The notes beneath the pieces were generated by a model. It was not told where the DNA came from, made no database searches, and saw nothing but the letters and a program-made list of their open reading frames with translations. Both the position numbers and the translations under genes were made by a program. A stretch of DNA of 64,000 nucleotides from Rossellomorea orangium (GTDB lineage: Bacteria; Bacillota; Bacilli; Bacillales; Bacillaceae_B): NCBI RefSeq assembly GCF_019334305.1, contig NZ_JAHWGH010000012.1, positions 124,001 through 188,000 on the forward strand, given 5' to 3'. Shown in pieces: positions 28,957-37,890 of this stretch; the stretch's first letter is position 1, and the number at the start of each line of letters is the position of its first letter.

Positions 28957-29428
28957 AGATAAAATGCAGGCTGAAGCTCTTCTAAACAACCTCTACCAAC
29001 ATTCGCAGCTGGACGGTGTTCAATTTGGAATCTCACCAGGCTTGCTGATGCTCTCTTTCTTTCATTATCAAAACACCGATGTGGAAGATCCTCAACTCTT
29101 CTTGAACATCGAATCGAAGTGGTGCTTATTGGACCCGGGTGTGAAGCAGTATCCCTTAAGTGAAGATGAGATCGTAGATATATCGGAAGAAGGGAAACTT
29201 CTACAGATCATCCGAATGAGAAGACAAACTGTGACAAAGGTAGAACTGGTTGGTGAGGAGGCTCCCCACCTGCTCATCCGATTTAAAAATGGGTCTTCCA
29301 TCTTTATAAACGGCCACGATGATGAATTTGAATGCTGGCATGCAGGAATTGATGGAGAAAGTGAACTTGTCAGTGCCCTGCCTGGTCAAGAATTAGCAAT
29401 CTGGACGATTGAAGAAGAGCCCTCCTAG
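28940..29428 (+). CDS. Hypothetical protein coupled to the methyltransferase
   Basis: A 162-residue soluble acidic protein of unknown family. Its ATG lies inside the end of the methyltransferase gene after AAAGGGGAG. It contains several beta-rich stretches and no motif I recognise. Confidence 0.6.
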   Translation: MQIDAKDKMQAEALLNNLYQHSQLDGVQFGISPGLLMLSFFHYQNTDVEDPQLFLNIESKWCLLDPGVKQYPLSEDEIVDISEEGKLLQIIRMRRQTVTKVELVGEEAPHLLIRFKNGSSIFINGHDDEFECWHAGIDGESELVSALPGQELAIWTIEEEPS

Positions 29429-29439
29429 ATCAAGAGAAG

Positions 29440-29471
29440 CCGAGTATGGAGATTCTATACTCGGTTTTTTT
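29440..29471 (+). terminator. Terminator of the methyltransferase pair
   Basis: Stem CCGAGTAT / ATACTCGG with a nine-base loop and a run of seven T. Confidence 0.9.
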
Positions 29472-29550
29472 CATACTCACCAACAATCGTATTCATGAAT
29501 GTGAAGACTCCTTAATATGATACGTAGTAAATACGTTCTGGGGAGGTCAC

Positions 29551-30012
29551 ATGGAGAGCTCGATCACAAGAAACGTCAGAGTATTTATCGCAAGTCCGTT
29601 CTTCAGCGAGGAACAAGTCGACCGGGTACAAAGGCTCGAACAATCCCTCATGCGGAATCCATATGTATCGGAAATCTTCTCCGCACGATTTCATCAATTC
29701 GAACACCTTGAATTTGGATCGAAAGAGTGGAGGCGCAAAGTCTTCCGAAATGATCTGAGACATTTAAGGCGTTCCGATGTCCTGGTGGGCATCCGTGATT
29801 TCGAAGGCAAGTATGTGGACAGCGGAACGGCATTTGAAATCGGGTACGCGTACTCCATGCAAACGCCGATCCTGTTGATTAATGAAAAAAATGCCGTCAT
29901 GAATTTAATGATGGCCAACTGTTTACACGCCTATTTTACGAGAGTGGAAGATATGGCGACATATGATTTTCACCGGATGCCGAAAGCTCCTTATGAGGGG
30001 CCGGTGATATGA
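29551..30012 (+). CDS. Nucleoside 2-deoxyribosyltransferase-like protein
   Basis: A 153-residue protein of the nucleoside 2-deoxyribosyltransferase fold. VFIASPFFSEEQVDRV at the start and DVLVGIRDFEGKYVDSGTAFEIGYAYSMQ near residues 75-105 match the family (Asp, then the D-x-G-T-x-x-E-x-G-x-A catalytic region). It may act in nucleoside salvage or nucleotide cleaning, substrate unknown. GGGGAGGT precedes the ATG. Confidence 0.82.
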   Translation: MESSITRNVRVFIASPFFSEEQVDRVQRLEQSLMRNPYVSEIFSARFHQFEHLEFGSKEWRRKVFRNDLRHLRRSDVLVGIRDFEGKYVDSGTAFEIGYAYSMQTPILLINEKNAVMNLMMANCLHAYFTRVEDMATYDFHRMPKAPYEGPVI

Positions 30013-30039
30013 TGGATGAGCAAGTTGCTTGTATGAGTT

Positions 30040-30075
30040 ATCGCCCATTTCTCAATGAAATGAGGCGATTTTTTA
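30040..30075 (+). terminator. Terminator after the deoxyribosyltransferase gene
   Basis: An imperfect stem ATCGCC...GGCGAT followed by TTTTTT. Confidence 0.65.
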
Positions 30076-30243
30076 TGTGTTTGATTTTCCGTTAATGGCC
30101 AGAATGTTGAAGAAGTTGTTTCGCACTAGTAGGGGGAACAGTACCGAAATAACGGTGAAATACATTGTTATGGTACAATTGTTTGCAATAAGACTTATAT
30201 ATCTTTCCAGAACTGACAGTGCTTTAATAAGGAGTTGTGTCAA

Positions 30244-30912
30244 ATGAATAAAAATAAAAGCACAGAAATAAATCACTCATCAAAAGCAGAAAACATCCTA
30301 TCCCAGATCAATAGTAAAACCAAGCTAGGCGACTTGCGAAAATTCGCGAAGGATATTAAAAAAGATCACGAACTAGCTATGGAACTATGGTCAACAGAAG
30401 AGTTTTTGGCCAGATTATTGGCCATCTTAATTATGGACAAAAAACTTCTTTCCCAAGATGTACTGAATAAGCTTGATAAGGATATGCAGACTCACCAATA
30501 TGATGAGCGAAATAACTTAATGGATTGGTTAATGGCAAATCAGCTTACTAAAGACAAGAAGAACATTGCATTGATGGAGTCGTGGGGAAATAGTCCTTCT
30601 GCTCTTCAAAGGCGAGCTTTCTGGTATTATCAAGGGCGATTGAGATGGACTGGACAAACACCGCCTGATAACACTGCAGACTTACTAACTGCCATTGAAG
30701 CTGCTATTACGGAGGAAGAACCGGAAGTTCAATGGGCTATGAATTTCACCGCAGGCTGGATAGGCGTATATGATAAAAAGTATCGTGCACGTTGTATGAA
30801 ACTTGGTGAGAAAACAGGTCTTTACAAAGATGAAAAGGTATCAAAAGGATGTACTCCCAATTATTTGCCGGAGTTCATTACGATTGAAGTGAACAAACGA
30901 ATGAATAAATAG
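30244..30912 (+). CDS. DNA alkylation repair protein, AlkD-like
   Basis: A 222-residue protein resembling AlkD-type HEAT-repeat DNA glycosylases, which remove bulky or cationic alkylated bases. The region ELAMELWSTEEFLARLLAI and QRRAFWYYQGRLRW contain the aromatic residues typical of the DNA-binding surface. The ATG at 30244 is nine bases after AAGGAG, so the TTG at 30235 is rejected. Exact lesion specificity is unknown. Confidence 0.8.
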   Translation: MNKNKSTEINHSSKAENILSQINSKTKLGDLRKFAKDIKKDHELAMELWSTEEFLARLLAILIMDKKLLSQDVLNKLDKDMQTHQYDERNNLMDWLMANQLTKDKKNIALMESWGNSPSALQRRAFWYYQGRLRWTGQTPPDNTADLLTAIEAAITEEEPEVQWAMNFTAGWIGVYDKKYRARCMKLGEKTGLYKDEKVSKGCTPNYLPEFITIEVNKRMNK

Positions 30913-30978
30913 CTACAGCTGAAAACTTCACAAGGTATTAATGTGAAAGTAAAAGAATGCAAAGCCTCAATACGGACA

Positions 30979-31010
30979 GGATCTGAAGGTAAGCTTCCAG
31001 ATCCTTTTTG
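30979..31010 (+). terminator. Terminator after the AlkD-like gene
   Basis: Stem AGGATCTG / CAGATCCT with an 11-base loop and five T. Confidence 0.85.
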
Positions 31011-31165
31011 CATGGAGTTTTGATGAGAAATAAATTCTCTAATTCTACCTTGAAAAGTCTGAACTAAATCAAATGATAATGAAGATCAGCTAATTATTCT
31101 GACTATTGCCCTTCTTCAATTATTGGGTAATAAACTGATTAATCCTTTTAACCATGAAGAAGCAT

Positions 31166-31708
31166 TTATAATTCCTCATAATTTTTTCTTGTAGTTAAAT
31201 GGTGAGCAATCAAATATATAACAATATAAATAGGGATAGAATAGAAAAATTCCCATTTTTCAGTATTGTAGATATCAGTCATGACTAATAATGGCTCTCC
31301 TACAAATGCGGTTAACAATCCGAAGATAACAGACTTCTTAAATGGTGAGTAATACGGCTTAATTTGTATTAAGAACATTATGACGACGGGCATTAATGCT
31401 AAATCATAGGGAATGTAAGCGGGGATAAAAGGTAATACTTCATAGCGATATGACCATAACCCCAGTTGAACCCCTATAGCATCCAGGGCTACTGATAATG
31501 TCATAACGAATAAGCCTGCTGTCATTAACCTGTAGCGACTCTCTTTCTTGTGATACTTAATCCAAAATAACCAAGTGAGTATGGTTGTTATTAATCCAAA
31601 CCACCACCTCCATGTGAAAACAACCTCATTTAACCATAGATCAATTACTTGTTGAACTATTTCTTGTGTTTCCTTTGCATGTTGATCCATTCTTTCAATT
31701 GTAGTCAC
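31166..31708 (-). CDS. Membrane protein, CBO0543-like family
   Basis: A 180-residue protein with about five hydrophobic segments. The patterns WRWWFGLITTILTWLFW, YRYEVLPFIPAYIPYDLALMP and GEPLLVM are recognisable from a family of small clostridial and bacillar membrane proteins of unknown function. GTG start after GAGG. It stands alone. Confidence 0.72.
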   Translation of the reverse strand: MTTIERMDQHAKETQEIVQQVIDLWLNEVVFTWRWWFGLITTILTWLFWIKYHKKESRYRLMTAGLFVMTLSVALDAIGVQLGLWSYRYEVLPFIPAYIPYDLALMPVVIMFLIQIKPYYSPFKKSVIFGLLTAFVGEPLLVMTDIYNTEKWEFFYSIPIYIVIYLIAHHLTTRKNYEEL

Positions 31709-31980
31709 GTGTCCTCACCTACCTCCAGGAAGAAATCTATATCATTATTATGGGGAAAATATGCATTTATTATGTAGAAGGGAAATAACCCGATTTTGTC
31801 CTCCACTTCTTTTGAAGATTTTCAATTTATAATTAGTCAAAAAATCTAAACAAAAAAAAGTCTCCATCGAAAAGGAAATAGAAATGACCTACTAATATAT
31901 TAAACTCCAAATTATTACACCTCTTGTTCAGCTAAAGGGACCGAAATAAGGATGAGCTTCCTTTTTGTTTGAAATATTTC
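31709..31980. other. Intergenic region
   Basis: About 270 AT-rich bases with no gene and no clear repeat seen. Confidence 0.5.
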
Positions 31981-32017
31981 TTGAGTAAGTTGCTCAATAT
32001 TGAAATAATTGGTATTA
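31981..32017 (+). promoter_or_regulatory. Shared-core promoter, copy 1
   Basis: TTGAGT (31981-31986), 17 bp, AATAAT (32004-32009) with an extended -10 TG, then TTGGTATTA. One of five matching sites in the window. It lies 62 bases before the start of the frameshifted gene at 32071. Confidence 0.7.
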
Positions 32018-32070
32018 AGTTCATGTTTATGGAATTGCGCATGCACTACTATTAAAGAGGATGTGTCACG

Positions 32071-32698
32071 ATGGCAGTCGTAGGTATTTTAGGAATGACT
32101 CACGATGAAGAAATGCAAAAAAAAATATAATTTCCCGTTATCACGATTGGAAGAACTAATAAAAGAATTTAAACCTGACGTCATATGTGGAGAAGTACAC
32201 CCTTCAAGCTGGGAGCTCTATCTACAAACAGGTGAACCTTTTGGCATTCTAGGGGAGACACAAAATGAATATCCTCAATTGATATTCCCCTTATGTCGTG
32301 AAAAGGGTATTGAGTTTGTTCCAGTGAATTGGTTTGAAGAGGATGTATTTGCAGAAGGTCCTTTTGATAAGTATGACCCACAAACAAAGGCTAAGTTAGA
32401 GAAAGAATTACAGAGTTGGAATGATCAAAAGCTATCAGCATGGAATGAAGGAGGTAACTCATTCGAGTATGATGCGATCACGAATGAAATGTATGACTGG
32501 TTACATTCAGTTAACCCTAACGTTCAGAATATTGTATGGAATACCCGACACTACATTATGGTGGCACGGGTGAAAAATGCTGCTAAGAAGTATCCTGATA
32601 AGCGAATTCTTTGCATCCATGGAGCTGATCATAATTACTGGTATTATCAATCGTTGAAGGCGGAAGAAGGAATTGAGTTGGTTTATCCATTAAAATAG
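32071..32698 (+). pseudogene. Frameshifted gene, TraB/GumN-like by weak resemblance
   Basis: The natural start is ATG 32071 (MAVVGILGMTHDEEMQKK), but that frame hits TAA at 32128. The rest reads on from 32105 in the next frame to 32698. Removing one A from the nine-A run at 32116-32124 joins the two into a 208-residue protein. It contains VICGEVHPSSW, GADHNYWYYQSL and a conserved-looking NTRHYIMVARVK, loosely like TraB-type proteins. This may be real inactivation, slippage-based switching or a sequencing error. Confidence 0.7.
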
Positions 32699-32727
32699 AT
32701 CATCCTACCTAAGCGAGGTGTTCCATC

Positions 32728-33249
32728 ATGTTTTTTATTCAGATGTCCGGTTTCCCGGGCTCAGGAAAGTCCACACTATCCAGACAAATAGCGAAGCGAA
32801 CGGGAGCAGTACTCATTGATCACGATATTGTGAAATCCGCTTTATTAGAATCCATTGAAGACGAAATGGATAACAGGTTAGCTGGGAAGATTTCGTACAA
32901 TATCGATTGGTCTTTAATAGAGTTTCATTTATCCCAAGGTCACGATGTCATTTTTGATAGTCCTTGCTTATATGATGAACTGGTTAATAAGGGCACGGAA
33001 TTATCTACTAAATATCAAGCTACATACAAATACGTTGAATGTTATATCGATGATGTAAAGGAAGTGAATTTCCGATTAAAGAATCGAGAACGGATGACCA
33101 GTCAAATTAAGGAAGTCACTTCAGAGGAAGCATTTAGATATACAATTCATAACAGTAAGAAACCAGCCAATTTCAAATGCTTGTTGGTCGATACTAGTAA
33201 ACCTCTAGAAAGTTATGTTGAGGATGTTTTGGAGTATGTAATGGAGTGA
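32728..33249 (+). CDS. P-loop kinase-like protein
   Basis: A 173-residue AAA/zeta-toxin-like or gluconate-kinase-like ATPase. Walker A GFPGSGKSTL starts at residue 8; IDHDIVKSALLE and DVIFDSPCLYDEL follow as in small-molecule kinases; RLKNRERM is a lid-like arginine segment. The substrate is unknown. GAGGTG precedes the ATG. A NUDIX remnant follows directly. Confidence 0.8.
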   Translation: MFFIQMSGFPGSGKSTLSRQIAKRTGAVLIDHDIVKSALLESIEDEMDNRLAGKISYNIDWSLIEFHLSQGHDVIFDSPCLYDELVNKGTELSTKYQATYKYVECYIDDVKEVNFRLKNRERMTSQIKEVTSEEAFRYTIHNSKKPANFKCLLVDTSKPLESYVEDVLEYVME

Positions 33250-33250
33250 G

Positions 33251-33574
33251 TTTCCTACTTCAATAAACTGGGGCAATATCCGATATTTTAAAAGGACCTT
33301 AAAACGAGAAATTCTTGAAGGAGTAGGCAGCGACGTTACGGGTCTTCGCTATGTTAATAGTTCCTCCTTTGTGACGGAATCAGGCATCCATGTCATTGAT
33401 ATCGTTTTTCTGTGTCACCACAAAGCGGGTGAGCCTTACGCAAAGAGTAAGGAAGAAGTCGATGATGTCATGTGGGTGACGACTTCAGAAATTCTTGCTC
33501 ATACGGAACTGCCGGTATATTTAAAGGAAAATATTAAGCTTGCGGATAAACTGCTACAAGGTCATAACCTTTGA
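33251..33574 (+). pseudogene. Remnant of a NUDIX hydrolase gene
   Basis: The open frame reads EFPTSI, then soon LKREILEGVGSDVTGLRYV and on to a NUDIX-like C-terminal half (VIDIVFLCHH, EVDDVMWVTTSEIL). REILEGVG corresponds to the REUxEExG half of the NUDIX box, but the GG-x5-E half and preceding strands are missing and the second Glu is Gly. No good start or ribosome site is present. It looks like an internal deletion of about 40 codons, so it is unlikely to be active. Confidence 0.7.
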
Positions 33575-33600
33575 ATGTTTGTAAGAGAGGGTGAAGACAA

Positions 33601-34443
33601 ATGATCCTAGAACTAGAAAAATCTGAATTTTATAAATGTAAGGGTTTCATTCATGATGAAGGTCTCTTAGAAACAGTAGCTGTAATCGATGGAGATCATC
33701 CTGGTCGTGTCTTTGTTGATGACTTGATGGCTCCCACCTCTGGCTTCATCTGGTTGGGGAGTCAGAATGGTTTTATTTTTATGGGGGATGCAGATAACGA
33801 GGAGTTCAATGTAAAGTTAAACTATTTTTTTCATCCAGTCATTAAACCAGATGCCCATAAAGTTGGCTTGACCGCATTTGAAGCGATTGGAAATCATCTG
33901 AAATGGAATAAGACTCTAAAGAAAGTGTATGGGGAGAATATCATTGGATATAACCAAAAGGTATATGAATTAAAAGAGTCAGATTATAGAAAGCAAAATG
34001 AACCTGAATTAGACCAGGGATATGAAGTAATGAAAATCACCAGGGATATATTGGAGGACAACGGTGTTTTAGGTAATATCAATTTTCTGCGTTCGAAGAT
34101 TTTGGAGTTTTGGCCTTCATTTGAAAGGTTTTTAGATAAGGGTATTGGGTATGCAGCCATTTATGAAAATGAGGTAGTGAGCGTTTGTTTTTCTGGCGTA
34201 GTAGCCGGAAATGTTCATGGTGTAGACATTGAGACAGTAAAGCATCACCAAGGAAAGAAACTTGGACAAAGAGTGGCTCATTCGTTTGTACGGGAATGTT
34301 TAGAGAAACATCTTACGCCATATTGGGATTGTATGGAGATCAATCAACCTTCTGTTTCAATTGCAGAAAATATAGGGTTCGAGAATACATTAAATTATGT
34401 TTGGTATAGCATTCCTTTTGATAAAGAAGATCAGAGTGTTTAA
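33601..34443 (+). CDS. GNAT acetyltransferase, long form
   Basis: A 280-residue protein of the longer GNAT type seen in Bacillus. The N-terminal half is variable. The acetyltransferase core is in the C-terminal 130 residues, with VDIETVKHHQGKKLGQRVAHSF as the acetyl-CoA loop (Q-x-x-x-x-G form) and QPSVSIAENIGF as the terminal motif. It is followed 11 bases later by a NUDIX gene, so the two are probably one transcript. The substrate is unknown. Confidence 0.8.
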   Translation: MILELEKSEFYKCKGFIHDEGLLETVAVIDGDHPGRVFVDDLMAPTSGFIWLGSQNGFIFMGDADNEEFNVKLNYFFHPVIKPDAHKVGLTAFEAIGNHLKWNKTLKKVYGENIIGYNQKVYELKESDYRKQNEPELDQGYEVMKITRDILEDNGVLGNINFLRSKILEFWPSFERFLDKGIGYAAIYENEVVSVCFSGVVAGNVHGVDIETVKHHQGKKLGQRVAHSFVRECLEKHLTPYWDCMEINQPSVSIAENIGFENTLNYVWYSIPFDKEDQSV

Positions 34444-34454
34444 GGAGAAAATAC

Positions 34455-34946
34455 ATGACAACAACATATGTAAATTGGGGAGACGCAACAGTAAAATTAA
34501 CTTGGAAACCTGATAAACAACTCCCAGCTAGAGAACGGATTACTAGCGTTCATGGCTATTGTTTTAAAGATGGTCAACTGTTATTAGTCAATTTAAATCA
34601 TAGAGGGTGGGATTTCCCGGGCGGCCATATTGAAGAGGAGGAAACTCCTGAAGAATGTGTAAAGCGTGAAGCTTATGAAGAAGGGTATGTTTCAGGGAGT
34701 TGTTCTCTATTAGGTTATATCATCGTGGACCACAGTGAGAATCCAAATTGGAATGAAGATAGTCCATACCCCAAAGTAGGCTATCAGGTTTTCTATTGTA
34801 TGGACATTGACCGATTACATGACTTTCAAGCAAAGTATGAGTCAGGTGAAAGAATTCTGATAGATCCAAATGATGTAACGGAATATTATCATGGTTGGAA
34901 TGAAGTTTATCAAGAGATACTTGATGATGCTTTAGGCAGATTGTAG
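34455..34946 (+). CDS. NUDIX hydrolase
   Basis: A 163-residue nucleoside-diphosphate-linked hydrolase. The NUDIX box starts with Gly56-Gly57 and ends with REAYEEGYV (Arg71, Glu72, Glu75, Glu76), all catalytic residues present. The FPGGHIEEEET form is close to MutT/YtkD-like proteins. GGAG precedes the ATG. The substrate is unknown. Confidence 0.88.
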   Translation: MTTTYVNWGDATVKLTWKPDKQLPARERITSVHGYCFKDGQLLLVNLNHRGWDFPGGHIEEEETPEECVKREAYEEGYVSGSCSLLGYIIVDHSENPNWNEDSPYPKVGYQVFYCMDIDRLHDFQAKYESGERILIDPNDVTEYYHGWNEVYQEILDDALGRL

Positions 34947-35055
34947 TTTTCTAACTAGGGGACGGTCTGAATGAAACAAACTTTAGTTCTGTATGGATCA
35001 TGGCTTGTGTTAAAGAATATGAATGATGAGACTGCAATCAAGGGAGGTGTCATTT

Positions 35056-35817
35056 ATGCTAAAGAAATCACACAACATCTCAGATCTAATGGAAAGAATT
35101 CATATTGTTAAAGGAGCAAACTTTGTAACGATTGAAAATACAAAAACTCTAACAAATCTGGAACTGCTTGAACTGATCCCATATATGATGGACCAGTCAT
35201 TTATAAAAAAGTGTGGAAATGTAAATATTCTTGTTGATCGTCAATGCAGCAAAGAGGTCGTTTCCCTTTTGAAAGAATATGAGTTTACCTTACATGATGA
35301 AAACGTGACTGTTCACAAAGTTCTTGAGGAATCATCTAACCTGGGAGAAGGCTTCGCATTGAAAGACTTACACGACATTCCCCTGACAGAATTTAAAAAT
35401 GTCTGGGAAGCTTCTATGAAGGAATCATTAAATGCTCCCTCTTCCTTACACATCGATGACCAGATGCGAAGCGTTGAAGTGGAGCTAGGACCGAATTATC
35501 AGAGTTCTTGTATGATCGCTTATGAAAATGGTGCTCCAATCGGAGTCACGATGCCTCATATAGAGCCCGGAACGGTAGACGAGGGAAGGATTTTTTATTT
35601 CGGGATCCTTCCAAGTGAAAGAGGAAAAGGGAAGAGCAAACTTCTCCACCAACAAACGCTAGAAATCTTAAAGAAGGAGTTTAATGCTTCTTATTACATT
35701 GGATCTACGGGTCACAATAACCTTCCGATGCTTAAAACATTTCAGAGTAACGGATGTACGTTGGTAGAACGGAATAAAGTATTCAAAAGGAAGAAGCGTG
35801 TTTCGAAATGCACTTAA
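35056..35817 (+). CDS. GNAT-family N-acetyltransferase
   Basis: A 253-residue protein with an unrecognised N-terminal half and a C-terminal GNAT domain. IFYFGILPSERGKGKSKLLHQQ is the acetyl-CoA loop, and FQSNGCTLVERNKVF is the final strand. The ATG at 35056 follows GGGAGG, while the frame to 35023 has no site. The substrate is unknown. Confidence 0.82.
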   Translation: MLKKSHNISDLMERIHIVKGANFVTIENTKTLTNLELLELIPYMMDQSFIKKCGNVNILVDRQCSKEVVSLLKEYEFTLHDENVTVHKVLEESSNLGEGFALKDLHDIPLTEFKNVWEASMKESLNAPSSLHIDDQMRSVEVELGPNYQSSCMIAYENGAPIGVTMPHIEPGTVDEGRIFYFGILPSERGKGKSKLLHQQTLEILKKEFNASYYIGSTGHNNLPMLKTFQSNGCTLVERNKVFKRKKRVSKCT

Positions 35818-35867
35818 GATGGAGGATTTATTAGATGGATTGGTGTTAGAAAAAAGGAGAAAAGTCA

Positions 35868-36665
35868 ATGAACTTTCATGGAAAAACGTGCTTAGCTGAA
35901 GTTAAAGAAATGATTTTAAGAATCCAAACAGAAGTAAACACAATATTAAACGAAGACCCTATTGGCTTATATGTTCACGGTTCCTTAGCAATGGGTGGAT
36001 TTAATCCAGACAAAAGCGATATGGATCTATTGGTCGTCACGAAAAAGGCGATTGCAATTGAAATGAAAAGGAAATTAGCTGCATTCTTTTTGAAGTGTTC
36101 CAATTCCCCTTACCCAATCGAAATCAGTTTCATGAATCAGGAACAATTAAAAGACTGGCAGCACCCTTGTCCATTCGATTTTCATTATAGTGAGTTCTGG
36201 AGAGAGCGCTATGAACATGATTTGGTTATGGGTACATACGAATTCATAAACGGAAATAGTAACACTGATCCGGACTTAGCAGCTCACATAACGATTTTAT
36301 ATAATAGAGGGATTTGTATGGCAGGCAAACCTATTGCTGAAGTCTTCCCTTTCGTGCCACGTTCAGATTATCTATCGTCCATACTGGGTGACTTTCAGGA
36401 TTGTTTAGATAGGATTGAAGAGGACCCGATTTATTGTACGCTAAATATGATTAGAGTGTTTTGGTATCTAGAAGAGGGAGTTATTTCTTCAAAGGAAGAA
36501 GCCGGCCGCTGGGGGTTATCAACATTGCCGAAAGAATTTAGTAGCACTGTTCATAAAGTCATAGATTGTTATACAAGTGAAAAAACTGATCATGAATTTG
36601 AGAAGGATGAACTTTTATTGTTTAGGAATTATGTTGCTGCTAATGTGCAGAAGCTATTGAGCTAG
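35868..36665 (+). CDS. Aminoglycoside nucleotidyltransferase-like protein
   Basis: A 265-residue protein like the AadA/ANT(9) streptomycin-spectinomycin adenylyltransferases. The nucleotidyltransferase motif is Gly38-Ser39 followed by Asp51-x-Asp53. The C-terminal helical domain carries LNMIRVFWYLEEG and SKEEAGRWGLSTLP as in the family. Resistance cannot be assumed; many chromosomal relatives have unknown targets. GGAG precedes the ATG. Confidence 0.82.
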   Translation: MNFHGKTCLAEVKEMILRIQTEVNTILNEDPIGLYVHGSLAMGGFNPDKSDMDLLVVTKKAIAIEMKRKLAAFFLKCSNSPYPIEISFMNQEQLKDWQHPCPFDFHYSEFWRERYEHDLVMGTYEFINGNSNTDPDLAAHITILYNRGICMAGKPIAEVFPFVPRSDYLSSILGDFQDCLDRIEEDPIYCTLNMIRVFWYLEEGVISSKEEAGRWGLSTLPKEFSSTVHKVIDCYTSEKTDHEFEKDELLLFRNYVAANVQKLLS

Positions 36666-36745
36666 CCGGCGAGATCCAGAGAATTGATATACGAAATATG
36701 AAGGAAATAGAATAATGATTTTCTAATGAAAAGGAGGGATGTGCA

Positions 36746-37240
36746 ATGGGCGTCAGAAATTTTCTGATCGAAGGCGTTTCCTGCACCGGCAAAACAACGG
36801 TCTGCAATGAATTGCAGCGGCGCGGTTATCAAGCCATTCATGGTGACCGCGAATTGGCCTATCAAGGCGATCCTGAAACGGGAGACCCAACGGCTACTGC
36901 CTCTCACGAGAATCACATATGGGATGTAGAGAAAGTAAAGGCGTTGGTCGATAACAAGGATGAGCCAGTCACATTTTTCTGCGGTGGTTCTCGTAACTTT
37001 TCAACATTTATTGATTTATTTGATGGAGTGTTTGTTCTCGAGGTCGATCGTGAAACATTAAACCGACGGCTGGATGAGCGACCGGAAAATGAATTTGGTG
37101 GGAAGAAGTCGGAACGGGAGCTGATAGCGCACTTGCATCAAACGAAAGAAGACATTCCCGAAAATGGAATAATTATAGACGCAACTGAACCGATTGGGCA
37201 TGTTTTTGATGCGGTCATCAGAGAGGTTGAAGGGGTATAA
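36746..37240 (+). CDS. P-loop ATPase, small kinase-like
   Basis: A 164-residue protein with Walker A GVSCTGKTT at residues 10-18 and VFVLEVDRETLNRRLDERP as a lid-like region. It resembles shikimate- or nucleotide-kinase-like proteins. The substrate is unknown. AAGGAGGG precedes the ATG. Confidence 0.8.
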   Translation: MGVRNFLIEGVSCTGKTTVCNELQRRGYQAIHGDRELAYQGDPETGDPTATASHENHIWDVEKVKALVDNKDEPVTFFCGGSRNFSTFIDLFDGVFVLEVDRETLNRRLDERPENEFGGKKSERELIAHLHQTKEDIPENGIIIDATEPIGHVFDAVIREVEGV

Positions 37241-37307
37241 TCTGCACTTGGTATGAAGGAACCCGTATTCAATAGGATTCTAAAATCATAGATAAGGAGA
37301 AACATAC

Positions 37308-37664
37308 ATGTTTTATAGAAGAAAGTACTATACCGTTAAAAATGAATTTGTAAAGATTTTTAATCAACACTTCAACAACACCAATCTGCCGAATCAATTA
37401 AAACACGGGTCTCGTTTAGTGGGGCGTTGGATGAAGGATCGTGGGGATGGAACCTCTGAAATATTTGCTATTTGGGAATACGACAGTTATGAAGATTATG
37501 TGGAAATTGAAAATAAGATACGAAGTGATGCGGCTCATGTTAAACGGATCCAAGAGTGGTATGAAGAAAACGGCGGAAGAGAATTGATTGGTAAGGAGTA
37601 TATATTAGAGGTGAGGAATGAGGCAATAGAATCGACTGTGAATGATAAGGGAAAGAGGGTTTGA
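37308..37664 (+). CDS. NIPSNAP-like protein
   Basis: A 118-residue protein with the NIPSNAP/ferredoxin-like barrel pattern: YTVKNEFVKIFNQHFNNTNLP, GRWM, then IWEYDSYEDYVEIENKI. Function is not established in bacteria. AAGGAG precedes the ATG. Confidence 0.75.
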   Translation: MFYRRKYYTVKNEFVKIFNQHFNNTNLPNQLKHGSRLVGRWMKDRGDGTSEIFAIWEYDSYEDYVEIENKIRSDAAHVKRIQEWYEENGGRELIGKEYILEVRNEAIESTVNDKGKRV

Positions 37665-37737
37665 TGCTGGAGGTAGTATTAATAGCTGAAAATCGCGCAT
37701 GTGGTTGGATAGGATCACCAATCAAATAGTAGAGTAC

Positions 37738-37771
37738 AAGGTGCAATCGAATCTAGAAAGCACCTTTTTTT
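37738..37771 (+). terminator. Terminator after the NIPSNAP-like gene
   Basis: Stem AAGGTGC / GCACCTT with a 15-base loop and a T run. Confidence 0.85.
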
Positions 37772-37793
37772 ATTGGGATATTTAATCAAAAAG

Positions 37794-37826
37794 GAAGCAG
37801 AAGAACCGTCCCTCTGCTTCTTTTAA
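37794..37826. repeat. GAAGCAG-AACCGTCCC hairpin
   Basis: GAAGCAGA and TCTGCTTC pair around GAACCGTCC, with TTTT after. A sister copy with GGAAGCAGGAGAACCGTCCC lies at 42023-42056. It is a short recurrent intergenic element and could also terminate transcription. Confidence 0.55.
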
Positions 37827-37890
37827 AATCACAAACATTTTCACTACTCATATACTAGTTAGTAGAGGTGGTATTTTAAGGAGGAATACA

